A stretch of 50,207 nucleotides of DNA from positions 1 through 50,207 of the forward strand of contig JAHFGX010000005.1 of assembly GCA_023247215.1 (NCBI GenBank), in the 5' to 3' direction. Shown piece after piece: positions 17,911-28,085 of this stretch. Source of the DNA: Candidatus Omnitrophota bacterium (GTDB taxonomy: Bacteria > Omnitrophota > Gorgyraeia > Aquiviventales > Aquiviventaceae). A program made the position numbers and the translations under genes. A model generated the notes under the pieces. It was given only the letters and a program-made list of their open reading frames with translations, was not told the DNA's origin and did no database searches. Every line of letters starts with the position of its first letter. Position 1 is the stretch's first letter.

Positions 17911-18741
17911 CTAGGGGCACGACCCGCTCTGCAGCGTATAACCCTCCTGAACCGCTTCTGCTTTGGTGTTCGGACAGGTTTTACAGGTCATATTGCCATC
18001 GTGCGTCATCCGCTGCAACATGCCATTGGTGTCGTATTCGCACCACAGATTCCCCGCACAGTTCCCGCTGAGGTACCAATAATGCTGATAGCACGTCGTG
18101 CCGGGGGCTCCGGAGATGGTCAGAATATTACCGGATGTGTTGCACGTCATGCCCCCGGCGCATTGCACTTGCGTCACCACGCTGTTCGACCCCACCAGCA
18201 CGTCCGTCGCTTTGATCACTCCGTTCACTTCCAACTTTTGTCCCGGATTCGCCGTCCCGATCCCCACGCTGCCATCCTGCAGGATGGTGAGTTTCTCCCC
18301 CGCTCCTGTCCCGGTGCGGCTGAGGCGGAAGCGGCCCCCACCGCTGTCGGCGAACAGGGTCCAGGCATCGGTGGTGTTGTTTTGCTCTAAGCGAATCTGC
18401 GCGGTATTGATGGCGGACTTCAGGCTCAAGAGATTCGGCGGATTGTCGGTGCCGATGCCGACGTAGCCATCGCTGTTGATCTCGAAGGGTGTGGCGATGC
18501 CGTTGGGGGCCTCCACCCGCAGGGGATGCTGGATGCCTCCCGCTCCCACTACCTGGAGCCGAGCCACAGGAGTACCGGTCGTCCCAATAGCCGCATCCCC
18601 ACTAGTCCGCAGCTCTTTATAGACGCCGCGGGGGGAGGGGTAGTAGGTGGTGAGGGTCAGGTCCTCCGCGAGGGCGTAGGCGACGGTACAGAGGAGGAGG
18701 GCCGGCACCAACCACCCGCTGATCTTGACCCCTCCCTTCAT
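17911..18741 (-). CDS. Secreted stalk-like protein with GIGT repeats and Cys-rich C-terminus (paralogue of 49001-49834)
   Basis: Signal/TM segment then AEDLTLTTYYPSPRGVYKELRTSGDAAIGTTGTPVARLQVV; repeats VGIGTDNPPNLLSL and VGIGTANPGQKLEVNG; C-terminal cluster of Cys. Confidence 0.75.
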   Translation of the reverse strand: MKGGVKISGWLVPALLLCTVAYALAEDLTLTTYYPSPRGVYKELRTSGDAAIGTTGTPVARLQVVGAGGIQHPLRVEAPNGIATPFEINSDGYVGIGTDNPPNLLSLKSAINTAQIRLEQNNTTDAWTLFADSGGGRFRLSRTGTGAGEKLTILQDGSVGIGTANPGQKLEVNGVIKATDVLVGSNSVVTQVQCAGGMTCNTSGNILTISGAPGTTCYQHYWYLSGNCAGNLWCEYDTNGMLQRMTHDGNMTCKTCPNTKAEAVQEGYTLQSGSCP

Positions 18742-18743
18742 TT

Positions 18744-18959
18744 TTACCGCAGCCTCTTGAGGACGGCCACCAGCTTGGCGCGCTGGAAGGGATTGTCGAG
18801 CACCATCTTCACCTTGGACCAGCAGTCGGGCATGCACCGCTTATAGGCCACAGCGACGAACGCGTGGACCGCCTGATCCAGTTGCTGCTTATTCGCGGAT
18901 GTCGCGGTTACGCCGGCTTCGGCGAACACATCCTTGAGATACCGGAAGTAGCACGACAT
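18744..18959 (-). CDS. Small hypothetical protein, about 71 aa
   Basis: MSCYFRYLKDVFAEAG...DNPFQRAKLVAVLKRLR; lies 2-4 nt from both neighbouring co-directional genes. Confidence 0.6.
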   Translation of the reverse strand: MSCYFRYLKDVFAEAGVTATSANKQQLDQAVHAFVAVAYKRCMPDCWSKVKMVLDNPFQRAKLVAVLKRLR

Positions 18960-18963
18960 GGCG

Positions 18964-19296
18964 TTAGAGCACGAAAGGAAGAAACGGCGCCAGCGAGGTG
19001 GCAACGGGCAGCGAGACACCGACCAGCCGCATCGCGCCCCGCGTTGTGTAACCGATGGTGCCCAGGATGCCGCGCAGCGCCCCGCCGATGGTGCCGATGA
19101 TCGGCGGGCCGGTGAGCGTGCCGGAGATGACGCTCATTGGGATGGAGAGCGCTCCGGTTAGGATGTCCCCGACACCGCCGACGATTCCGCCCACCACATC
19201 CACCTCCGCCCGCGCTGGAGGAACGCCGGCGCCCAGCACCAGCGCCGCGGCTACGCTCGCGGTCAGTACCCAGCGGGGGCGAAGCGTGTCAGCCAC
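18964..19296 (-). CDS. Gly-rich secreted hypothetical protein
   Basis: N-terminal signal peptide (VLTASVAAALVLGAGVPPARA) then GGIVGGVGDILTGAL...GTIGGALRGILGTIG; 8-nt overlap with the upstream gene. Confidence 0.6.
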   Translation of the reverse strand: MADTLRPRWVLTASVAAALVLGAGVPPARAEVDVVGGIVGGVGDILTGALSIPMSVISGTLTGPPIIGTIGGALRGILGTIGYTTRGAMRLVGVSLPVATSLAPFLPFVL

Positions 19297-19780
19297 CGTA
19301 ATGCCATCCTGTGTCCAACAGCGTCAGCGCCGGCGCCTCTTTCACGCGCACGCCCGCCTCCACCACCTCGCCGATCACAATGGCATGGTCGCCGCGCTCG
19401 TTGGCGATCTCCCGCACCTCGCACTCGACGTAGGCGATGGCCTCCTCCAACAAGGGCGCGCCGGTCTTGCCGAACCGGTGCGGCACCGTGGCGAGCTTCT
19501 CCCCGACGACGGTGGCCGGCTTCACGAAGTGCTCCGCGAGCGGCTTGTGCTCTTTCCCCAGCAGGTTCACCGAGAATACCCCGCCGCCCTTGATCATCTC
19601 AAAGGAGTGGGAGTCCTTCTTGATCCCCAGCGCCACCAGGGGCGGGGTGAAGGACACCTGGGTCAGCCAGGTCGCCGTGAAGGCGTTGACGTCTGCGCCG
19701 TTTTTCACGCCGACGATATGCACCCCATGCGGGATCTTGCGCAGCGCAATCTTCTTGGCTTCCAAATCCATTCCATTCAC
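19289..19780 (-). CDS. Flavin reductase-domain (FMN-binding split-barrel) protein
   Basis: PHGVHIVGVKNGADVNAFTATWLTQVSFTPPLVALGIKKDSHSFEMIKGGGVFSVNLL. Confidence 0.9.
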   Translation of the reverse strand: MNGMDLEAKKIALRKIPHGVHIVGVKNGADVNAFTATWLTQVSFTPPLVALGIKKDSHSFEMIKGGGVFSVNLLGKEHKPLAEHFVKPATVVGEKLATVPHRFGKTGAPLLEEAIAYVECEVREIANERGDHAIVIGEVVEAGVRVKEAPALTLLDTGWHYGG

Positions 19781-20487
19781 CCCAGGTGGTTGGTGAAGAA
19801 CTTCAACGTCCGCTGCCAGGCGTCTTGCGCCTCCGTCGGGCGATACACCTCGGGGCGCGTGTCATTGAAGAAGGCGTGCGGGCAGTCCGGATAGATGTGG
19901 ACCTCGCCGGGCCGGCCGAACTGCTTCAAACCCTGCGCCAGTCGCTCCGCCTCGCGCTTGAGGATCCACATGTCGGCCCCGCCGTGGATGTAGAGCACGG
20001 GCGCCACGAGATACTTCAAGCTGTCCGTGGGGGGGATCTGCCCGTAGAAGGCGACGGCGGCTTTGACGTCCGAGTTGTGCGCGGCTAGCATCAGCGAAAA
20101 CGTGCCGCCCATGCAGAACCCGACGACGCCGATCTTCCACGCGTCCACGAACGGCTGCGATTTCAGGTACTGGGTGACGGTGGCGTTAAGCTCTTTGAGT
20201 GTATCCTGCGACTTCAGGCTCTCCATGAGCTTGGCCGCCTCTTGCGGGTCTTTCGTGACCTGGTGGCCGGCGCGCGAATAGAGGTCCGGGGCCAATGCCA
20301 CGTAGCCCTCCCGCGCGAACCGCTGGGCGATCTCCTTGATGTGGTCGTTTAAGCCCCACCATTCCTGAATGACGACGATCGCGGGCCTCGGTTGGGCGGT
20401 GTCAGGCCGCGCGAGAAACCCATGCAGGGTGACGCCCTCGCCGGGGTACTGGACGGAAGAGGTGATCAGTGACTCCGCAATCGGCAT
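19777..20487 (-). CDS. Dienelactone hydrolase family protein
   Basis: IVVIQEWWGLNDHIKEIAQRFAREGYVALAPDLY, GVVGFCMGGTFSLMLA (Cys nucleophile), DCPHAFFNDTRPEVY. Confidence 0.92.
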   Translation of the reverse strand: MPIAESLITSSVQYPGEGVTLHGFLARPDTAQPRPAIVVIQEWWGLNDHIKEIAQRFAREGYVALAPDLYSRAGHQVTKDPQEAAKLMESLKSQDTLKELNATVTQYLKSQPFVDAWKIGVVGFCMGGTFSLMLAAHNSDVKAAVAFYGQIPPTDSLKYLVAPVLYIHGGADMWILKREAERLAQGLKQFGRPGEVHIYPDCPHAFFNDTRPEVYRPTEAQDAWQRTLKFFTNHLG

Positions 20488-20489
20488 CT

Positions 20490-21179
20490 CTACCCTCCGA
20501 TATCCTTGAGGATTTCGGCGAACGGCTTGGCGACGCAGGTGAAGATCGGCGTGTCGCGCAATGTGAAGGGCCGGGCCTTGCTCTCCCGCATCGCCATCAC
20601 CAAATCCAAAAAGTCCTGCGGGCTGTCGGTCTCGAAGGCCAGCACGAACTCCGGATCATCCAGCCCAAAGGAATAGGTGGTGTGGATCCGCACTGACGGG
20701 TATTTGTGGCCCAGGACGATGTGCTCGTCCATCATCGCTTGGCGCTGGTCGAAGGGCAGCATGTACCAGTCGGTCGTCTTGACGAAGGGATAGACGAAGA
20801 GGTACTTCCGGTTGAATGGCGTGATGAACCGCCGCTGCTCCGGATGATCCGGATCGAGCTTGTCCACGTAGGTGGAGCGCTTGGTCATCGAGAGATAGGC
20901 GTACGGCATCGAGAGATAGCCGGCCATGGCAGTCTGCCGCACAGCGGCCGACATGGCCTGGAGCTCTTCCAGCGAGCTCCCGACGCGCCAGATGAGAAAG
21001 TCCACGTCGGCTTTCAATCCCACCAGCGAGTACGTCAGCACCATCAGCTTCTTGGCATGCCGGTGGACAACGCCGGCCAGCTCGCCGGTGTGCTTGTTCT
21101 TGGTTCCCTTCGGCAGCCGGCGCCAGGCCGGGTCCAGCCGGTAGAACGAGAACCCGACGAATTGCCGTGTGTCCTCCAT
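20490..21179 (-). CDS. HemQ/chlorite dismutase family haem protein
   Basis: RKYLFVYPFVKTTDWYMLPFDQR, MMDEHIVLGHKYPSVRIHTTYSFGLDDPEFVLAFETD; start at MEDTRQF overlaps the thyX stop as TAATG. Confidence 0.85.
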   Translation of the reverse strand: MEDTRQFVGFSFYRLDPAWRRLPKGTKNKHTGELAGVVHRHAKKLMVLTYSLVGLKADVDFLIWRVGSSLEELQAMSAAVRQTAMAGYLSMPYAYLSMTKRSTYVDKLDPDHPEQRRFITPFNRKYLFVYPFVKTTDWYMLPFDQRQAMMDEHIVLGHKYPSVRIHTTYSFGLDDPEFVLAFETDSPQDFLDLVMAMRESKARPFTLRDTPIFTCVAKPFAEILKDIGG

Positions 21180-22774
21180 TAGATCAGGCGCCGGTACTGC
21201 TCGACGGGGAGCTTCCACACCGCGACACCGCAGAACCGGTCGCCCTCCGGGCAGGCGGGGCGGACCCCGGCCTGCGCCCGCGGCCAGCAGGGCGCGGCCA
21301 GATATTTCCCGATCTCCGGGAATCGCCGGCTCACCTGCAGCACCTCTTCACGGCAGGAGCCCCAGATCTCCTCCTGCGCGGTGTAGCAGAGGCGCTGCAC
21401 CCACTTGTGATGGAAATGGAGCAGGTCGCCGGACTCTTCGAACCGGATCGGGAAGGCGTTGGGCAGCAGGTACAGCGCAAACTCTTCCGACACGCCGAGG
21501 TTCAATAGTTGGTCAATCGCCGCCCACGTGCGCGCCATGATCCGGCGGTACGCGTCCTCTGCCTCCGGCGACGCGGCCACCAGCGGCGGCAGGATGTAGT
21601 CGGGCCGGGTGCTCACCACGTGGCAGGCGAGGATGGGCCGTGAGGCCGGCACCATGCGGTGGCGCTGGTCCTGGGAGTCGGCGGTGTGCGAGAGCTTCTT
21701 CTTGAAGGTGAAGTGCGGGTGGACCATCGCGCGCGAGAGCTTGCTCATCGTCGTGAGCGTCAGCGGCTCGGAGAGATACGGATTCCGCGATGGATCGAGA
21801 ACCAGCTTGATCGCCTCGCAGCTTGGCAGCTGCGCCTTCGCCAGCCCGAGGACGGAGCGCACGCCCTGCGCCAAAACCTCCTCGGCATCGGCGCTGCAGT
21901 CCACGAGCAAGGAGGCGCGCCCGCCGAGCTCTTGGTCGAACTCGTCCAGAAACTGCGCCGTCGAGCCGTTCCTCGATGTCCCGTGAAACTGCGTGAATGC
22001 CTGGTACTCCAGCGTCTGCTCCAGCGGGATCGGATCGGCCGCAATGCGCATGAAATCCGGATCAATTTTCGCCACTTCCTCGACCATGCGCTGCACGACG
22101 ATTCTCTGCTCCAGCGGCGCATCAAACTGCTGGCACATCCGCCAGTACCGGTGCAGCGTGACCCCGCTGACGGTGTGGTACAGGTGCGCGTGCGTGGCGA
22201 CGGGCAGGACGTAGCGCGAGACTTCCTGGCAGCGCTTCTTGACGGCGCTCGCCCAGCGCTTTTCCTCGATATCGCGATTCGGGAAAATCCGACGGTACTC
22301 CTTCACCACCACCGGCTCCACCAACTCGCTCAGCCGGTGGTAAGCCTCCATCTGCGCCTCAACTGTATCCAGATAGATGGCGCGCGCCTGCTCATCCAGC
22401 GGCGGCACGACCACGTTGCCCGGCTTTACCTCGACATAGCGTTGCGAAACTTGTTCCGAATTATAAAACGGGTGCGCGTGGAGGAACGACCACAGGAATT
22501 GCCGCGAGACGCGTTCGAGGACGAACTGGAAGGTGGGGTGTTGGATGGTCGTGTGGTGCCCCGCTTTGTAGATGCTCTCGGCGATGCGGTCGCGCTGAAG
22601 GCGCGTTTGCTCATCTCGCCCCACGTCCTCCGACGAGATCACGCGGGGGGAATAGCAGGTGCGAGCGGTCGCCACGGCGAGATCGTACGGATGCTGGAAG
22701 TAGTTCTCCAGTCGCACGACTGGGTCTGGACTGAAGGTCACGGTATGCGTCGTCGGCATGAGGGTGGGAACCAC
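21179..22774 (-). CDS. thyX: Long (about 530 aa) ThyX-family flavin-dependent thymidylate synthase with apparent tandem domains
   Basis: GHHTTIQHPTFQFVLERVSRQFLW...NSEQVSQRYVEV in the N-half; SHTADSQDQRHRMVPASRP and LHFHHKWVQRLCYTAQEEIW in the C-half. Confidence 0.8.
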   Translation of the reverse strand: MVPTLMPTTHTVTFSPDPVVRLENYFQHPYDLAVATARTCYSPRVISSEDVGRDEQTRLQRDRIAESIYKAGHHTTIQHPTFQFVLERVSRQFLWSFLHAHPFYNSEQVSQRYVEVKPGNVVVPPLDEQARAIYLDTVEAQMEAYHRLSELVEPVVVKEYRRIFPNRDIEEKRWASAVKKRCQEVSRYVLPVATHAHLYHTVSGVTLHRYWRMCQQFDAPLEQRIVVQRMVEEVAKIDPDFMRIAADPIPLEQTLEYQAFTQFHGTSRNGSTAQFLDEFDQELGGRASLLVDCSADAEEVLAQGVRSVLGLAKAQLPSCEAIKLVLDPSRNPYLSEPLTLTTMSKLSRAMVHPHFTFKKKLSHTADSQDQRHRMVPASRPILACHVVSTRPDYILPPLVAASPEAEDAYRRIMARTWAAIDQLLNLGVSEEFALYLLPNAFPIRFEESGDLLHFHHKWVQRLCYTAQEEIWGSCREEVLQVSRRFPEIGKYLAAPCWPRAQAGVRPACPEGDRFCGVAVWKLPVEQYRRLI

Positions 22775-22796
22775 GCTATTGTATCAAACTTCTCTA

Positions 22797-23921
22797 TCAC
22801 ACTTCGAGGACTTTGGGGGCTTGGGTCAAAACGCGGCACCCGTCTTTGGTGACGACTACCACGTCCTCGATGCGGATGCCGCCGGCATCCAGATAGTACA
22901 GGCCGGGCTCGACGGTCACGACCATGCCGGCCTTCAGGATGTCCGACCGGGGGCTGATGCGCGGCGGCTCGTGGATCTCCAGCCCCACGCCGTGGCCGGT
23001 GCCGTGGAAAAATCCCTGCATGCGCCCGCCCTGCTCACCGGTGTGGAACCCCTGCGCTTCAAACAAGGCCAGGATGTCGCCGTGGATCGCCGATCCGTCC
23101 GCGCCGTCGCGGATCGCGCGGTAGGCGATCTCTTGCCCCTCCAACACCAACTGGAACATCCGGCGGATCTTGTCGGAGGCGCGGCCTTTCACGACGGTGC
23201 GGGTGATGTCAGCGAAATAGCGGCTGGTGGCGTGCTGGGGGAACACATCCATGACGATGGGCTCATGCGCGCGCAGCGGGCCGCTGCCCTCGTTATGCGG
23301 GTCCACGGCCTGCACGCCGCACGCCACAATCGTGTGCTGGCCCACGCAGTCGCGCTCCATCATCTGCAGGTGGAGGACCTTGCGGACCAACTCGGCCGTC
23401 AGCGGCTTGCCCGCGAGCCGCAGGGTGCCGTCCGAGGCAATCTCGGAATTTCGGATCAGCTCCACGGCGCGCTCCAGGGCATCCTCGGTGGCGCGCAGGC
23501 TCTGCGTAATCAGCTCGACCTCGCGGTCCGATTTGATGGCCCGCTCCGGAAAGAACGGCTCCGGCTGCGGCTCGACCGCGTAGCCCCGCTTGCGCAGCCC
23601 ATCGGCGTACGCCACGCTGAAATCCATCGGCACCTGGAGGGCGGTCACCCCGGCTTCCTTGAAGCATTCATCCACCACGTCCAGCAGCCCGGCCTCGCGG
23701 TTCAGGCGGCGCTTGGCGGCGGCGGCGACCTTGGTGTAGGAACGCACGTCCTTCACGGCGGCCTGGGCCTTGGCGCGGTCAATCTCCAGGTCACTCATCA
23801 CGAGGGTCTTGCGCCCGTCCACCTCGAAGAAGATGAACGCGTCCGGCGCCAAAAACCGGGTGGCGTAGTAGAGGTTGGCGTTCTTTTCGCTGTCGGCGAT
23901 GAGGAGGCGGGCCTGGCTCAT
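22797..23921 (-). CDS. M24-family Xaa-Pro peptidase
   Basis: IVMDVFPQHATSRYFADITRTVVKG, FFHGTGHGVGLEIHEPP, GMVVTVEPGLYYLDAGGIRIEDVVVV metal-ligand motifs. Confidence 0.92.
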   Translation of the reverse strand: MSQARLLIADSEKNANLYYATRFLAPDAFIFFEVDGRKTLVMSDLEIDRAKAQAAVKDVRSYTKVAAAAKRRLNREAGLLDVVDECFKEAGVTALQVPMDFSVAYADGLRKRGYAVEPQPEPFFPERAIKSDREVELITQSLRATEDALERAVELIRNSEIASDGTLRLAGKPLTAELVRKVLHLQMMERDCVGQHTIVACGVQAVDPHNEGSGPLRAHEPIVMDVFPQHATSRYFADITRTVVKGRASDKIRRMFQLVLEGQEIAYRAIRDGADGSAIHGDILALFEAQGFHTGEQGGRMQGFFHGTGHGVGLEIHEPPRISPRSDILKAGMVVTVEPGLYYLDAGGIRIEDVVVVTKDGCRVLTQAPKVLEV

Positions 23922-23992
23922 GGAAACGGTAGGATAACACACGAGGGGCGGTGAAATCCAGACGTGTACGAGCGAGGAGAGGCGCCGATAAC

Positions 23993-25225
23993 TTACAGCT
24001 CGCGCCAGCTTTGCAGGCTGAGATGCCCGCCGGAGCCGCTGCCTACACTGTTCAGCTCCACGTCGTAGTGGATGGCGGAGTTGCTATCCATCTCCACTGA
24101 CTGGGCGACGACCGCGCCGTAGAGGTCGGAATTGCTGTCCATGTTGAGCAGCGACAGCGGGGCGTAGATCGCGCCATAGAATTGGGTGTTGGAGTCCAAG
24201 TCGATCATCCCGGCTGAGGCCGACTGACCATCTCCAGTCACATAGAGGGTGAGCTGAGTCGGGTCTGACGCGGCCGACAGGAGACTGTTGGAGTCCAGCT
24301 GCACCACCGGCACCGCGGCATCTCCGGTGCCTTTGACATAGATGGCGATGGTGCAGGTGGCGCAGGTCGTCACGAATTGCGAGTTGCTGTTGAGGGTGAA
24401 GGAGCTCTCCACATAGAACGTGGCGTCGCCCGCCACCAGGACGTTCGCGTTGGAACCCACTTGGACCGAGGTATACCAGTACGTTCCGGCAGGCACGATC
24501 TGAACCTTCCCATTGGCCAACACCAGCGCGCTGGTGGCCGTGCCGCTTGGGAAGGTGACGCCTGGCAGTTCCTTCGCGGTGGATAAGGACAGTTTCAAGC
24601 CCAGGATCTGCGAACTGCCGGCGATGATCGCCGTGGCCGGATCGCCGCCTGGGCCAATAATCGCATTCCCCGTGATCAGCGAATTTTTGTCCAGCGTGAT
24701 CGTGCCGGCCAACGCGGAATTGGAGCCCACATCCCCCTCGGTGCCGACGTTGGTTCCTCCATACACGCCCAGTTGCGAATCGTAACTGTCCACGAGGGCG
24801 TTGCTGTCCAGGTGGATCGCGCCGCTGGAGAACAGACCGTAGTCAAAGGGCCCGGACGGCTCGATCAGGACCGTGGATTCGATCCGGCGGGATTGATAGC
24901 CTTCCGCCGAGGCGTTATTGGAGGGAGAGTAACCCGTGGCCGTGATCCGCCGAATCGTCGAGCTGACCGACACAACGCTGACCTCATACCCGCCTGTCCC
25001 CAGCGAGGTGTAGCCGACCCCGCTCCAGCTGGGATCCTGGGCCAGTTGTGTGAGGGCGGCATCCGTGCCGGCTTCGGCCGCATGAAACGATTTGGCCAGG
25101 CTCAGCGACCGCTGGGCGACCCGCTGCTCGGTCAGGGACCGGACGGTCGTGGTCAGCCCCAGCACGACCATCACGGTCATGACCACGCAGCATCCGAGAA
25201 ACACCGAGCCCCGTACAGCCCGCAT
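23993..25225 (-). CDS. PilX-like type IV pilus assembly/secreted protein with DSN repeat (DUF7305-like C-terminal region)
   Basis: N-terminal hydrophobic helix followed by FHAAEAGTDAAL; repeated [LM]DSN[SAT]; FYGAIYAPLSLLNMDSNSDLYGAVVAQSVEMDSNSAIHYD; start at 25225 with GGGAGG SD. Confidence 0.72.
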   Translation of the reverse strand: MRAVRGSVFLGCCVVMTVMVVLGLTTTVRSLTEQRVAQRSLSLAKSFHAAEAGTDAALTQLAQDPSWSGVGYTSLGTGGYEVSVVSVSSTIRRITATGYSPSNNASAEGYQSRRIESTVLIEPSGPFDYGLFSSGAIHLDSNALVDSYDSQLGVYGGTNVGTEGDVGSNSALAGTITLDKNSLITGNAIIGPGGDPATAIIAGSSQILGLKLSLSTAKELPGVTFPSGTATSALVLANGKVQIVPAGTYWYTSVQVGSNANVLVAGDATFYVESSFTLNSNSQFVTTCATCTIAIYVKGTGDAAVPVVQLDSNSLLSAASDPTQLTLYVTGDGQSASAGMIDLDSNTQFYGAIYAPLSLLNMDSNSDLYGAVVAQSVEMDSNSAIHYDVELNSVGSGSGGHLSLQSWREL

Positions 25226-25339
25226 GCTTCCTCCCTCTGAAGCGGCTACCATCGGGGTAGCCGCGGAATGCCGAGCGCGGCGGGCGCTCGGTCCCCGTTC
25301 TTCAAGTATATCTGAGTATCGATATCTGAGGATAGGTTC

Positions 25340-25394
25340 TAGACACCCGCCCAGCTTCCGGCTATAATAAACTGTTTGTGATTTATTTCACAAA
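25340..25394 (+). promoter_or_regulatory. nuoJ promoter (TAGACA-N17-TATAAT) with downstream Rex/CRP-like palindrome
   Basis: TAGACA 25340-25345, TATAAT 25363-25368, TTTGTGATTTATTTCACAAA 25375-25394 placed at the expected transcription start. Confidence 0.75.
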
Positions 25395-25414
25395 CCCTCT
25401 CCCTCGGGACCATC

Positions 25415-25912
25415 ATGGCTGAAACCATCGGGTTCTACCTGGTTGCCGCTATGGCCTTGGGTGCCGCGCTCATGGTCGTGATGAGCCGGCATCCGGTCTA
25501 TAGCGTGCTGTCGCTGCTGGTCACCATGTTCTGCCTGGCGGTGCTCTTCATGATGATGGGCGCCTACGTGGTGGCCGCGTTGCAGATCCTGCTCTATGCC
25601 GGCGCGGTCCTGGTGCTGTTCCTCTTTGTTCTGATGCTGCTCAACCTCAACCAGGAGCACGCAGGCCGGAGCAGCCGAAGCTGGGGTTGGGTCGGAACGC
25701 TCATCGCCGGCCTGTTCGCCGGGCAGCTGGCGCAGCTTTTCCTGCGGCCTCTGTCTCCGCTGTGGACGAGCTCCAGCTCGGCCCCGGCCGGCACCGTCGC
25801 CGAGCTGGGCCGGCTGCTGTTTACGACCTACCTGCTGCCGTTTGAGCTCACCTCCTTCCTGATGCTGGCCGCGATCATCGGGGCCGTCACGCTGGCCCGC
25901 GGCCGCCGATGA
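25415..25912 (+). CDS. nuoJ: NADH-quinone oxidoreductase subunit J
   Basis: FYLVAAMALGAALMVVMSRHPVYSVLSLL; membrane protein with GAVLVLFLFVLMLLN. Confidence 0.92.
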   Translation: MAETIGFYLVAAMALGAALMVVMSRHPVYSVLSLLVTMFCLAVLFMMMGAYVVAALQILLYAGAVLVLFLFVLMLLNLNQEHAGRSSRSWGWVGTLIAGLFAGQLAQLFLRPLSPLWTSSSSAPAGTVAELGRLLFTTYLLPFELTSFLMLAAIIGAVTLARGRR

Positions 25913-26207
25913 CGCTGCCCCTCCAGCACTATTTGGTCCTCAGCGGCGTGCTCTTCGCCATCGGGCTGGCCGGCATCCTCACGCGGCGCAACATCCTCTT
26001 CCTGCTGCTCTCCATTGAGCTGATGTTCAACGCCGCCAACCTGCTGTTCGTCGCCTATGCGCGGATGTGGCACGACCTGGGCGGGCAGGTGATCGTCCTC
26101 TTCATCATTACCGTCGCCGCGGCCGAGGTGACGGTGGGGCTGGCCATCGCCATTTTGATGAGCCGGCAGCTTCGCACCCTGAATGCCGATGAGGCGCGCA
26201 GCTTGAA

Positions 26208-26214
<7 letters not shown>
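25909..26214 (+). CDS. nuoK: NADH-quinone oxidoreductase subunit K
   Basis: HYLVLSGVLFAIGLAGILTRRNILFLLLSIELMFNAANLLFVAY. Confidence 0.95.

Positions 26215-28084
<1,870 letters not shown>

Positions 28085-28085
<1 letters not shown>

Noticed and set aside
20490-21179. Chlorite dismutase involved in (per)chlorate respiration
   Set aside because: No chlorate/perchlorate reductase genes nearby, and the YPxxK arrangement fits coproheme decarboxylases better
23993-25225. CRISPR or tandem DNA repeat suggested by the recurring DSN codons
   Set aside because: The repetition is at protein level with irregular spacing and variable codons; no regular repeat-spacer structure
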